Positions 1 through 11,676 of a stretch of DNA of 64,000 nucleotides are shown piece by piece. Both the position numbers and the translations under genes were made by a program. Position 1 is the stretch's first letter. Every line of letters begins with the position of its first letter. This DNA comes from Heliocidaris tuberculata (Eukaryota; Echinodermata; Echinoidea; Camarodonta; Echinometridae): the NCBI GenBank assembly GCA_025618425.1, contig CM046842.1, forward strand, positions 34,725,188 through 34,789,187. The letters run 5' to 3'. The notes beneath the pieces are model-generated. The model was not told where the DNA came from. It saw nothing but the letters and a program-made list of their open reading frames with translations, and searched no databases.

Positions 1-74
1 TTTAACAAGGACAATAAAATTAAAAAAAAAACACTTTCTGAAAATTCAGCAATAATTATTTCATTGTCTTCTAT

Positions 75-514
75 CAGTCAGACCCAACTCCGGAAAACCG
101 AGCACAGGCATATACTCCGAAAACGGCGTATGAATATAGAGCCCTCATCGTTCAGTGCGAGGCAATGTGTACAAAAGGCATGGGGAAAATCTTGCAAAGT
201 CAACCAGCCAACGATATATAATTTTTTCAAAAAATAATGCTGCGTGCCAATTATCTTCAAAATCCTTGAATGATTCGTCATATGAAATGACTTTCAAATG
301 ACAAACGTTTGAAATAAATATATCCGCAGCATTTTTTTTTTTTTTTTTTTGGAGAAATATATTATCAACAGCAGGTCGACATTGCACGATTTTCCCCATG
401 TCTTTTGTACACACTGTCATGCACTGAACGATGAGGGCTCTATATTCATCTTGCTCCATACGCCGTTTTCGGAGTATATACCTGTGCTCGGTTTTCCGGA
501 GTTGGGTCTGACTG
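75..514. mobile_element. Foldback MITE with 5-bp target duplication
   Basis: A 440-bp element whose ends are inverted copies of each other. The termini begin CAGTCAGACCCAACTCCGGA and the two arms match over roughly 130 bp with small changes. It is bordered on both sides by TCTAT (70-74 and 515-519), consistent with a 5-bp target duplication. The centre contains a poly-T run. Short reading frames on both strands are only the two arms read in opposite directions. No transposase is present, so it is non-autonomous. It lies in the presumed last intron of the gene ending at 798. Confidence 0.75.
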
Positions 515-625
515 TCTATAGAGAATGCCAGATTCTCTTGAAATACAATTCAGTTACTACACGTCAAGAAAAGTTGTAAATTCCATTAATTTCTCTGCAT
601 TTTCCATGTACTTTTTAACCCTCAG

Positions 626-798
626 GTTCCACCATGTTAGTTGATGATTCTCTGTATGACAATCATGGCATGATCGTAGGAGAGGCATCGTTTGTACCAA
701 GTACACTGGATGCAGGAAGGTTTGAAGTCACTTATCCTGACTCTAGACGCAGGAGAAGGAGGAAGAGAAATGTCGATGATATTCATACTGAATTATGA
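626..798 (+). CDS. Terminal coding exon of an upstream gene, unknown product
   Basis: The exon follows a good acceptor (CTTTTTAACCCTCAG, AG at 624-625). It enters with two bases of a split codon and stays open to TGA at 796-798. The tail reads S-T-M-L-V-D-D-S-L-Y-D-N-H-G-M, then a charged segment with the basic run RRRRRRKRN, and ends DDIHTEL. An internal ATG at 634 sits in ACCATGT, but a true start there would give only 54 residues, so a 3'-terminal exon is more likely. The basic run could be a nuclear signal or a proprotein-cleavage-like site; the sequence cannot decide. The rest of the gene lies left of the window. I do not recognise the family. Confidence 0.5.
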
Positions 799-965
799 TC
801 AACCCCTGATTATAATCAGACGGAGAACAATTGTGATATGAGACTGAGATATGCATGGATTTATGCAGGAATCAGAAACTGTTTGATTTTACCACTTGTA
901 CATATACCTGTATACCTTTTTTTTTCAAAGAAAATGGTGGTGATATGATTTTTTTTTCACATGTG

Positions 966-1650
966 CACTCTAAAAAAGGATTGGTCAGAATGACCAAAAT
1001 ATGGGTCAATTCCAACCAAAGCTATTGGTGAATATGTGTCCGACCGACATATTGGTTAGAATAACCAATCCAAGTTTGGTCGTCTTTTTCAACCAATAAT
1101 ATTGGTTATAATTCTAACCAATCTCCCAGTGGTTATTCCAACCAATACAATGGTTGTGCTCATTTCTTAACCAATTTTTCTTGGTCATTATATAACCAAT
1201 AATGTTTGGTCATTAATTTGGTTATTTTTTCTTTCCAACCAATAAGATTGGTTATAATTATAACCATTCTCCAGGTGGTTATTCCAACCAATACATTGGT
1301 TGTGTTCATTTCTTAACCAATTTTTCTTGGTCAATATATAACCAATTATGTTTGGTCATTAATTTGGTTATTTTTTCTTTCCAACCAATAAGATTGGTTA
1401 TAATTCTAACCATTCTCCCGGTGGTTATTCCAACCAATACAACGGTTGGTTTCATTTCCTAACCAATTTTTCTTGGTCAATATATAACCAATCATGTTTG
1501 GTCATTAATCTGGTTTAGCACCAATAAAGTAACCAAAGTGCAGTGGTTATGATAGCATGTTAACCAATCATCTTTGGTCAATAATTTGTTTCAGTAACCA
1601 AAATTCATTGGTCATTATAGCATGTTCACCAACCATTTTTATACCATGTC
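966..1650. repeat. TTGGT/ACCAA-rich element with a 146-bp tandem array
   Basis: The block starts with CACTCTAAAAAAGGATTGGT, a terminus seen again at 5753 and inverted at 7743. It is packed with TTGGT and ACCAA words, often arranged as small palindromes such as AACCAATAATATTGGTT. Inside it three tandem units start at 1091, 1237 and 1383, so the period is exactly 146 bp. No matching right terminus was found near 1650, so the element is either truncated or ends undetected. Confidence 0.75.
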
Positions 1651-1794
1651 ACAAAATTGGTTATATATCAAACTACTAGTATATCATTTGGTTCAGTTAG
1701 TATTTCTTACACATGTTAAACAAGAGAGCATTCTTAGTATATATTGACTGCACGATACACATACATGTTCACTTCAAAATGGCATTTATTAACT

Positions 1795-1800
1795 CAGAAA
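1795..1800 (-). terminator. Candidate poly(A) signal for the SAM-domain gene
   Basis: TTTATT on the plus strand gives AATAAA on the minus strand. It lies about 2.3 kb downstream of the minus-strand stop codon at 4081-4083, a plausible 3' UTR length for this kind of genome. Closer weak signals cannot be excluded. Confidence 0.3.
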
Positions 1801-4080
1801 AAGCACTGACAGGCAGGTTTAAACTTTGCACAGATCAAGAATCTTTTCCACCAGAATCAAAGTGAAATGGAATGCAAATCAAATTTCTCTTTGTACAATT
1901 TCAACACTTAAAATTTTGACAATCATTAAATACACTGCATTAAAGTCATAATCACAGGTAACTTATATTCTCTCCTTCAACATTCTCCCTACATACATGT
2001 TTGACATGTAACATTTGATTTTAAAGTTATTATAGATAGAAAATATGAACCGGTCAGAATACTCAGCTAGATTTTGTAGGGTGTTACTGGTATGTAAATG
2101 GTGTAAAAGAAAAAAAAAAGGGGGTTAAATGTAATGTAATGTAATAATTATTACATTAATTCATAAGATTGTTATGCATTGCATAAAATGTAATTTGACA
2201 AAAATTGCCACTAAACAAACACTGCCTAGACTGACAATGTTTAATGTGTTGTACATGTACATAGACTCACAGACAAACAACCAGAAAACACAATGCCTCT
2301 GGCACACACCTTTGGGGGCCCAAGAAGAAAATTCATGCCTTTTCCAAAATGCTATCAATAAACTCACATACATGTAGTTGAAAACTGTTCACCTAACATT
2401 ATGAATCCAGTATCCATACATAACAGTATGAATGCAGTACATAGAAGGCCAATACCAGGCATTTGTATCATACATGTGTATATATACTTATATCAAGATC
2501 AGAATTCTTCAGGTCACCAAATTATGACATTTCAATACCAACACAATGAGAAATTCAATATACTGTACTTAAAACATATCCACATGTTCATGGTAATGAG
2601 AAGGCTAACCTACTAACAGTTATAACCCACCCAGAATGCCTCCAGCTTCACTATCACAGATGGCATCCTTCAACGGGTGCCATTCTTAGTATGAATGCAG
2701 TATTAATACATACAAGGCTAGTACCAGGCATTTGCATCATACTATACACTTGTATCAAGATCAGCATTCTTAAGGTCACCGAATTATGACATTTCAATCT
2801 TAACACTTTCAATACCAACACAATGAGAAATTCAATATACTTACAACATATCCACATGTCCATGGTAATGAGTAGGCTAACCTACTAACTGTTATAACCC
2901 ACCCAGAATGACTCCATCTTCACTATCACAGATGGCATCCTTCAACGGGTGCCATTCTTAGTATGAATGCAGTATTAATACATACAAGGCCAGTACCAGG
3001 CATTTGCATCATACATGTATATACACTTGTATCAAGATCTGAATTCTTAAGGTCACCGAATTATGACATTTCAATCTTAACACTTTCAATACCAACACAA
3101 TGAGAAATTCAATATACTTACAACATATCCACATGTCCATGGTAATGAGTAGGCTAACCTACTAACAGTTATAACCCACCCAGTATGACTCCAAATTCAC
3201 TATCACAGATGGCATCCTTCAACGAGTGCCATTCTTACCTCACTGGATTAGATATTTGCAGTCACAGAACTAACCAGAACAGGAAAAAATAATTTCATAT
3301 TTGTGACTTTACTGAACTTCAGCAACATTTAACCCACAGCAGTGCAGTGTCTGTTTTTAGTGACACTTTCAAAGTACAATGCATATTCTGATCCAGAATG
3401 CTCCGGAATTACACATTATTATACATAACAGGAAGAACTAAAAATCACATAAAATGTTTAGCCTATTCCTGATGCAGTGCATTGTACAGTTTACAAATAA
3501 GAGCAATTTGATTGTAACAGCTCTATAAATTCACAACACAGCGTAAAATACATAATCACTATTTTCATGAGCAAATAAGCAATATTTGAGTTAGATTTTG
3601 CAACTTTCTTTAACATCAGTTCATATTATATACATTTTTTTTTTCAAACTCTGTAGGAATAGAAAATTAGAATAAGTGTAGCCAATCTTAGGAGGAGAAG
3701 CTGATTTATTTAGACCACCATAAAACTAGACACAAGAAAAAAAGTAAGTTTCCCCTGAAACAAACCTGGGTCAATATTCTGAAAATTGTTTTATCTTTTA
3801 TCTTATTTTAATTGCCAAAGCAATCAGAAATAGAGTACCACATTGGCTCACATCGCGCACTTTTGTCTTGATGCTGGTCATTTGCGCATTTCAAACCAAT
3901 CATAAGTAAAAATAAGCTTTAAAATTTGTTATGACAATTAACACAGTGAAGAAGATCAAAAGATTATGAATCAAAAAAAAAAAAAAAAAAATCAAAGGAA
4001 AGAATTTTTCTAGGTTACTCTGTTGGGTAATAGGACTGTCAAACTGATAAGCTTGGGCCCAACTTACAATAACTGCAACA
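1801..4080 (-). other. Presumed 3' UTR or downstream region of the SAM gene
   Basis: No convincing coding sequence on either strand. It is AT-rich and includes the three-copy tandem repeat at 2426-3236. Assigning it as 3' UTR is inferred only from the candidate poly(A) signal at 1795-1800. Confidence 0.3.
2426..3236. repeat. Three tandem copies of a ~265-272 bp unit
   Basis: Units begin near 2426, 2689 and 2961 (GTATGAATGCAGTA...) and each ends with a block resembling GGCATCCTTCAACGGGTGCC. The second and third units are very similar; the first is more diverged. The array lies in the presumed 3' UTR of the SAM gene. Confidence 0.8.
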
Positions 4081-6586
4081 TCACACTATATGATATGAAG
4101 TTCCTTTAAAAAAGTGCATAAGTTCCTTGATGCGGCTTGTAGTGATGTCAAATGGTGTTGTTATTTCATACATGCCTTTCTGTAGCAGGGTCCATGCATC
4201 TCTGGTTTCCGACGGATATTCCACATTCAAAACAAAAAAAGTTTTGAAGCAAGTGTCTACTGCTTTTGTCAGGTCTCCCAGCTGATAGATTGTGTCATTA
4301 TACAAGCAGTAGAATTCTGTAGCTGCTAGAATGCTTGGGCCAATCACCAACACTTGCGGCTGCCTCGTGATGCCTCGCTGCTGGCACTCATGATTCCTGG
4401 CTGCAATGTACGTTGCAAGGTTTGTTCCAGGCTGTTGATCATTTCAAAATAAAAGGGAAGCCTACATTGATATTTGTGAAATTTTAACCAACTTTTGACA
4501 CTGAATTGAAGCAAAGAATTCTAACGACTCTGATGAATAAGAAAAAACATGGTAATAAAATAGGGGGAATGAAAAGATCAGGTATAACAGCTGACGTATC
4601 TGAGCTAAAGACAAAATGGAGATTGTACTACAGACATAACATACATGTATACACCTGTATATGTCCATCGTGTAGACAAAAGTTTTCTTTTGATAAATTC
4701 AAAAAGACAAAGGTGTGAAAACTGATGGGAAGGTGAAACTTGTCAAGATCTTCGTCTGGTGTAGGAAAGCTGATGAAATGAATAAAAGCAGATAATGTTC
4801 TTTATTACTGCTGTGAACTAAAAGATCAATCCCCAAACCTAAACAAATACTGTTTTATGACCCATCGAATATATGTAACTTGAGAAGACATAGATGTGAA
4901 CAAAAGTAAGTAACCATACTTCTGCTAACATGCTTATTCCATGTTTTGAATCTGATCAATGACTTTTACTCTTTTGAAATTTGGTTTCCTGTGAAAGTGA
5001 CCCATGCAGATGAATGGATTAACTAGTAAAGCAGCTTGTACCTCTTGTACGTCAATGAAAGACTTGCGTTTCTCAACCTGACTCGGCCTCCACTTGACTT
5101 TTCCGTTCACAAGCCGTGATGGGAAGAGGTCTAGTAACAAGTATGCACAGAGGTCAGCAACCTTACCTGTAAAAACAAACATGCAACAAATGAATTCTTC
5201 CAGAATGTATTATCCACATTGGCTAGATCATAACCCTTAACGAATGGGGGGGGGGGGGGGGGGGGGGAAGAAGAGAGCTCTGATGCTCTCCTCAACATTT
5301 TCTAAGATTGCATGAAATTTCAAACTGCCGTTTTGGGGCTATAAACAAAAAAAAATGTGCATATTGAACATAAATTATACCATCTTGTTCTACAAACGTC
5401 AGTAATGAAAAAGAGAAGTTCCCCGAGGAAGAGACAGATCCCATCGGTCTAGGCAGAACTGACACAATTAAGGCAACCGAACAACAAGCATTTTAAATTC
5501 ACTCTTCATCATTCTCTCGCAAGATACAATGCCAACGACAAAATCAACAAAGAAAAAAGTAGAATATAATTTTCCTTCATACATGAACTTAATTCAGCTC
5601 CAATGCTGAAAAGAGGGTTGGGCATGAAAGGCTGAACTCGGTCTCGGACGATAGTCTCGGACGATAGTCACGGATCAACTTGGCGTGATCCGGCTGGCTG
5701 TCACTCCCCGAAGCCGAGGGCAAGCACCGCAGATAGTAAGTCTAGAGCTATACACTCTAAAAAAGGATTGGTCAAAATAACCAATGTGTTGGTGAATATG
5801 TGTGTCCGACCGAAAAATTGGTCAAAATCAACCAAAATTTTGGTACATTTTAACCAATAATTTGGTAATATTGACCATTATATTGGTCAATCTTCACCAA
5901 TGATTATTTTGATTATTTTTTTTGACCAATCCTTTTTTTATGCGCACACCATAGACATATACACACACACAACACACCCGCATACACACACACAACACAC
6001 CCGCACACCCACACACACACACACTCAACATGAACGCATATAGCGTTAAATCAGCTACTATAATTATTGCACGTAGAAAAAGCACACGCGCAATGCAACT
6101 ACATTAACACACAGCTTCACACACACATCCATCGCCACGTTCGAAATACCGGTACCCGGTACGGTTTAACAACCAACACAAACTGAATTTCAATCTAACT
6201 TAGATCTAACGTTAGTAGCTACTTCAGACTTGCATGTATCCTAGCACAGTAATATTATCAGTCAAGCCAATAGGCCAGCCAGGTCTAACTCCGGGATACT
6301 TGTTCCGTACTCAGGACAGGAGTAACGTCAGTCTAGTCAGGTGTGCGACAGCGCTAGCTAGCTGCTGTGCCTGCAGTAGCCATATTCGGAAAATGAGTTG
6401 GACGTTACTCGTCAGGTCACACTCAGACACTCTCACCCTAGCTGTTAGTTTACTGTAACTGTTGTAAAGTTAGTCATCATTCACAGTTCACCAGATCCAA
6501 TTAAATAGTACAATCTTACCTTTAAAAGTGTCAAGATACTTTTCAAGTCGCCATTCCAAGAGTTTTTCTTCGACGAAGTCGTCCAT
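4081..6586 (-). CDS. SAM-domain-start protein of an invertebrate-expanded uncharacterised family
   Basis: Spliced minus-strand gene with three exons seen. Exon 1 (6586-6520) encodes MDDFVEEKLLEWRLEKYLDT then F-K and ends in AAAG|GTAAG; it matches the first helix of a SAM domain. Exon 2 (5166-4970) follows TTTTTACAG and joins in phase, encoding a segment with DLFPSRL, KWRPSQVEKRKSFI and ALLVNPFICMG. Exon 3 (4431-4081) follows ATCAACAG and encodes QVLVIGPSILAATEFYCLYN, then AVDTCFKTFFVLNVEYPSE, and stops at 4081-4083. The order SAM start, WRPS block, VIGP block, AVDxCFKxFxVLxxxYP fits large families of uncharacterised animal proteins. The predicted product is about 205 residues. The rest of the SAM fold (helices 2-5) was not found between exons 1 and 2, so an exon was missed or the domain is truncated. 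The exon 2 donor (AAAAGA|GTAAAA at 4970/4969) is weak. Molecular function unknown. Confidence 0.6.
5246..5268. repeat. Poly-G tract
   Basis: An uninterrupted G run of more than 20 bases inside an intron of the SAM gene. Similar runs occur near 6823-6843 and 7140-7162, and C runs at 7468-7482 and 12275-12292. Confidence 0.95.
5753..5935. mobile_element. TTGGT-type element, right end degraded
   Basis: It starts with CACTCTAAAAAAGGATTGGT and ends near 5935 with TGACCAATCCTTTTTT, the inverse of the start but lacking the final AGAGTG. The interior is built of TTGGT and ACCAA words like the block at 966-1650. It lies in intron 1 of the SAM gene. Confidence 0.65.
5958..6024. repeat. CA-rich microsatellite
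   Basis: Interrupted ACACAC repeats with ACCCGCA variants. Intronic. Confidence 0.9.
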
Positions 6587-6589
6587 TGC

Positions 6590-6775
6590 AAATCGGACCC
6601 GATCTGATCTGGAGCAAAAATAACGTAGCTAGCCAGATACTAGATACGCGCTAGAAATTTGAAGAAAGCGACGCCGCGCACTCTGCGCGTCTGCTCAATG
6701 GCGGGAAAATTATACCCATTCAAACACCGCGCTCGAGCGCATGTCACCATAGTGCGCGCATATATGCAAATGAAT
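6590..6775 (-). promoter_or_regulatory. Candidate promoter of the SAM-domain gene
   Basis: Just upstream of the minus-strand start codon (6586) the DNA becomes rich in CG dinucleotides. It holds an E2F-like GGCGGGAAA at 6700-6708 and an octamer ATGCAAAT at 6764-6771. No TATA box is obvious at the expected distance. Assignment is by position and motif only. Confidence 0.35.
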
Positions 6776-7509
6776 CCAACTCGAATGACCAAACCCAACA
6801 TACACGACGTACGTTACAGGGAGGGGGGGGGGGGGGGGGGGGGCGACCGGGGCAACAATGAAAACATACTAGTAGGGCTGTTTGACATAACATAACATTG
6901 AATGATGAGTAATTGTTTGAGAGTTTTGGATCAACTTTTCAAATTCCAAATACATTCAACAGACGGCAAAAAACTTTCCACCTAAACAGCCCCCCCCCCC
7001 CGGCCCCTCCCTGCCCCCGTCCAAATGCATTTGAACCCTATTAGCCGATTAATACCAACTGTGTTAACTGATCTATTTCCCAATGTGATTTGTATTGTTT
7101 GACCAGCAAATTAATATCATAGGGGCCTGATGGGGCCGATGGGGGGGGGGGGGGGGGGGGGGCCTGTAGGGCTATGCTAAAATATTTGAAGCAAACAAGA
7201 AAGAGAAGGAAAGAATGGATGAGTACCGTTGAGGGGTGCAAGGTACATGTATACTAAACTCGTGTAACTTAAGAGCCGGAACTTGAATTAAGTCAGCGTT
7301 TCTATATACATAGGACCTACTGGCTGTCAGAACAGATTATTTTTTTGTTTCTAGTTAGTGACACTAATCAAAACAAAATCATTACCATCGGAAAACAAAA
7401 GTTTAAAAAATGGATATAGGTCTAAGATGGTTCCTATCAATACAAAAAAATGGGACCAAAATGGACCCCCCCCCCCCCCCCCGACACACACACACACACA
7501 TCCGGTCCT

Positions 7510-7743
7510 GGGTTATAACCAATGTCACGTGACTCTCACTCATGTTGAAAGCTCTCCTATACTTTACCAAGTGGTCTGACCAATACATTGGTTGTTAATA
7601 ACCAATATTTCTTGACCATTTCAAATTGTTAATGGTTAACCAATGAAATTGGTACAGTTTGACCAACACATTGGTTGAAAATAACCAATATGGTGTTGAC
7701 CAACAGGATTGGTCGTTTTTTTGAGGAATCCTTTTTTAGAGTG
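7510..7743. mobile_element. TTGGT-type element with intact right terminus
   Basis: Many ACCAAT and TTGGT words run up to an end reading ATCCTTTTTTAGAGTG at 7728-7743, the inverse complement of the terminus at 966 and 5753. Its own left terminus is not visible. It could also pair with the left end at 5753, which would enclose exon 1 of the SAM gene. Confidence 0.6.
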
Positions 7744-7948
7744 TGGGATCAGAATAAAAGAGCAAATGTTGCTCGAAAATTCGTACAGAGTTAAAATGAA
7801 GATAAACATATCTTGAGATAACAAGGTCATTTGCCGTGTGATGCCTGCATGTATTTTTTGTGTATCGCATGAATTTCGTATATTTCGTATGTGATTTCAT
7901 TGCTGTCAGGGTGACTTGAGTGTTGGGATTGTCGCATGAGTCTCTTCC

Positions 7949-8104
7949 GGGCCCTGTTTCATAAAACTTGTTATCAATAACAAGTTACAGTACTTGATAT
8001 ATCCTACTGAAATTGTTGCATCTGATTGGCTGTGAGGAAATTTGTCATATAGAAATGTTGCAGTTATTATTGATACATATAATACGTTTTATGAAACGGG
8101 GCCC
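7949..8104. mobile_element. MITE family A (GGGCCCTGTTTCATAAAAC ends)
   Basis: About 155 bp with inverted ends GGGCCCTGTTTCATAAAAC and GTTTTATGAAACGGGGCCC and an internal CTGATTGGCTG motif. Related copies occur at 22206, 28928, 34013, 37294, 38024, 50752 and 55981, with a fragment at 32900. Confidence 0.8.
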
Positions 8105-8522
8105 TGATTTATCAGTTTGAGCATTGCGCTAATTTCAATTTTCTATATCACATTTCAGATTTCTAATTCCATATGATATATATATATATCTCATTATTCA
8201 AAATAAATAAGAGACAAAAATCACTTTCTAAAGAGCTAAAACAATGCTGATCATGCAAAATATGTAAATGAAATCCGTCCATATTGTAAATATTTTAGTG
8301 TGTATTACTGTTATTGTAATGTACGTAAGGAATACATTTTGCTTTTTATTAGTGTATTTTTAAATTATATTCGTCAACATCTTGAACATTTTACTTGGTA
8401 TATTTTTTGTAAGCAGTATGTTATGAATCAAAATAAACTAAATAATATAATCATGTTAATCAATAATCATTGTGTTCTGTGCAAAGTAACTCTATCTGCA
8501 TGTCCTGCTAGTAAGTCTTTAT

Positions 8523-8760
8523 GAATAAATAAATGAATGAATACCGGTAAATAAATGAATGAATGAATGAATGAATGAATAAATGAATGATTGAATGAAT
8601 AAATGAATGAATTAATTAATAAATGAATGATTGAATGAATAAATGAATGATTGAATGAATAAATGAATGAATGAATGAATGAATGGATAAATAAATAGAT
8701 AAACAATATTTATTTGTATCATCAGTCTATCAGTAAATAAATGAATAAATAAATAAACTG
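8523..8760. repeat. AATG/AATA tetranucleotide microsatellite
   Basis: Long imperfect run of AATGAATGAATAAATGA units. The repetitive minus-strand frame (IHSFIHSFI) is a by-product of the repeat. Confidence 0.95.
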
Positions 8761-9513
8761 ATCATTATTTTTATTATTATCATCATTATTTATTCGACCA
8801 TTCATTAAAAATCGCAGGTACAATACAACATGGCAAGAAACAAGTGAATAATAAGAATACGGAAATATCGTGGAAAAGGACATGTAAAAGGATTGGGAGC
8901 AACAAGTGAGTCGGGGTGCACAAAAGAGAAAACAACACTGTTGCCCGGAGGTATATGTCCCCACAAATACTGCTCACAGAATATAGAATATTGCACATGG
9001 TGAAGAAAAAAAAAATGTCTCAGAATCAGATAAAATTAAATTGAATATCAAAAAGTAATTTTAAAGCAGTAGAATAGAAACATAATTCTGAACCTTCAGA
9101 AGGAGTGTTGTACTAAGGACTAAAGTAGCATGAGATAAACATGGCTGTTCAAGAACAAAATATTACAAAAAAATGATGTTTGGATATAATTAAAGTATTA
9201 CTTGGCAATGATATTATATGCAACATTCTGATTAAGATTAAAAGGCAGTGATTAAAAAAAATCATCGATTAGGAATTTAGGCAAAGTTGACTTCTAAAAT
9301 ATCCATAAATGGACAGAAATGATATAATCTGAGAACATTGCAAAATTAATAGTTAACCCTATTACGTTACTATAGCAAAGTAAGTCTGGAAAGAATTGAA
9401 GAACAATGGCAATATGAGAGATCATCTCAGTATGTGGCCTCTACTATATGAGTAGGATCAATAACATTGGCGTAGACAGGTCCTCATAAGTGAGGGTATG
9501 ATTTCCCTCAAGG

Positions 9514-9519
<6 letters not shown>

Positions 9520-9552
<33 letters not shown>

Positions 9553-9590
9553 TTTTTTTCAATATACACACACGCGCACACACACACACA

Positions 9591-9667
<77 letters not shown>
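9520..9667. repeat. Compound (TA)n-(CA)n-(TA)n microsatellite
   Basis: A TA run at about 9520-9550, an ACAC-rich block at about 9565-9626 and a second long TA run to about 9667. Both strands give open frames that are artefacts. Confidence 0.95.
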
Positions 9668-9672
<5 letters not shown>

Positions 9673-11352
9673 GTGTAGGTTGGGGATGGGTAAACATGTA
9701 TATGGTTTTTCTCTTTACATGTCCAAGATACAACTTTAGCATCATGCTTTGCAGTTTTGTAGTATGATTTGAATTTGGAGCGAGCGAAGCGAGCGAGCAA
9801 ATAATATTTAAAATTTGTGAGGTCGCAATTACAACCTAATATAAAAACGGGGAAAACAATTCTGATGGGGTTTCATTTGTAAAATTTCACGATGAAAATT
9901 TATTTAATAAGCTGTACTTTTAATACGAACGGGCGAGCAAGCATTTGGGAATATTGGCTCTAAGTCACTTCGGATTTGGTGCACATGTTATTATGGAAAA
10001 TGGAAACGTATTACTTATCATGGGGAAAAGGACACTTCAATTATCAGAAAAATAAATGAATGTGTAGAAAAGGTAGAAAAGGCAGTTTATTAGAGGTGAA
10101 AAGAGACTCTAATCACACCTGAAAAGGGGCATTTATAAGAACGGGAAAATGTTCTTATATAAAGTAGAAAAATGAAATCAATGTCTGTATATTACAAAGA
10201 AAAAAAATGACTTGTTACATTAAAAGGGATTGAAAGGGAAAATGCTCTGGTTGAAATAGGAGCATTTATCAAAGGTAAGGTGAGGGATAAGGTGTAATTA
10301 TCAAAATGGGCACTTATAAGAATATGGAACGGGAACTTATTCGAAAGAAAAATGGGAGTACTTATCTGAAGTTAAAGGGAAAAGTATTGGCACTGTGCCT
10401 ACATGCAACGCCCGGAGCGGTGCTTCAGACCGGGGCCTACATGTTATGATTGTCATTTCATAATTCTTCTATGTATAGTTGGGTGATGATGACACAGGTC
10501 ATCATCCTCGATAAATATTGGGGGTGATGTATTCCCTCTTTCTCCACCACATTCGATTCCTGTGACTATATTTTCATTTCAATTTTGCAGAATTGCATTA
10601 TAAAGGAAAGTTACCAACTGAACACTATAAATCCAGAATAATTACATGTACTTTTATTCTAAATAAGTTTTCTGCACTATGGCTTCGAAAAATAATCACC
10701 TCTAAATATATTTGGGGAAGGTAACATATGCAGGCCACCCCCCCCCCCTCCCACTTCAATTAACAAAAAAATAATACCTCCATATCCCTCCCAGATCAAC
10801 ACCCATGTTGTATAAGTTGAAGTAGATGGTTTTCACTTTCTAGTGGTGTAAAGATATATCGGGAAAAATCAGAAGGAACGACAGAATTGTAGATAAATAT
10901 TAATAAATTCATATAAATTTACAATATTGTCCATAGATAAATAATATTCATATTAAAATAAATAATATATACATTTGAATGATATTAATAGATATAATAT
11001 ATAAAATTATATTTATCTACAACATAATATAGAAATGTATATTTTCCACCATTTTTTTTTTTTTTTTTTTGGTGGGTTGAAACCTGGGGGGGGGGGGGGG
11101 GGAGGATGTTTGTACACACCATCCCCCACCCGAAAAGTTGGGGGATGCATACCCCCCCCCCCCACCCCCGCTAACATACGCCCCTGATCAATAAAGATTT
11201 ATGTTTAGCTAAAATAAATGATGAGTGCGTCAATTGCATTATCCCAACGTCCGCTATGATTCTCATACTAAACTCCGCGGCAACAATGAATTCGCGTAGC
11301 AAGAGGGCAAACGCCCACTCCCAGTCCCTCTCAAAAAGGTCAAAAAGGGGTT

Positions 11353-11670
11353 GGGCTAACTCGGCACTAGGGAGAACAAGGCACTGCGCGGTGACTATAA
11401 TAGAGTTGAAGTCCACGCTACGCACCGTACCCTTTTTTAGCAGTAAATTTCATGTTCTGTATAATTTTACTTCTTGAAATTGTATACATTACTTCTTTGT
11501 TAATCATTTTACACATTGATTTCAAAGGATTTGAATTTAAGTGTTTTGAAATGATTGTGTAATTAATGCGAAATTCAACACAAGTGTTTGCGATCAATTT
11601 AACTCTCTGGGCTCACTCAGCCGCGATTTTCCGCCAAGGCCGAGTTCGCCCTATAGTGCCGAGTTAGCCC
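11353..11670. repeat. Inverted repeat pair around GGGCTAACTCGGCACTA
   Basis: GGGCTAACTCGGCACTAGGG at 11353 is repeated in inverse orientation at 11644-11670 (CCCTATAGTGCCGAGTTAGCCC) with small changes. It directly abuts the large palindrome at 11677 and may be part of a larger foldback transposon. Confidence 0.6.
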
Positions 11671-11676
11671 GCATCT

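Larger units (their letters stand above)
8105..11345. other. AT-rich intergenic stretch, no gene seen
   Basis: No open frame resembles a protein. It contains the AATG-type repeat at 8523-8760, the TA/CA microsatellite at 9520-9667, poly-C and poly-G runs at 10739-10749 and near 11085-11163, and otherwise featureless AT-rich DNA. Confidence 0.6.

Noticed and set aside
1091..1528. CRISPR-like regular repeats
   Set aside because: The whole 146-bp unit is repeated, with no variable spacers.
8467..8706. IHSFIHSF repeat protein
   Set aside because: Translation of an AATG-type tetranucleotide repeat.
9444..9800. Repetitive YIYIYI / VCVCVC proteins
   Set aside because: Translation of TA and CA microsatellites.
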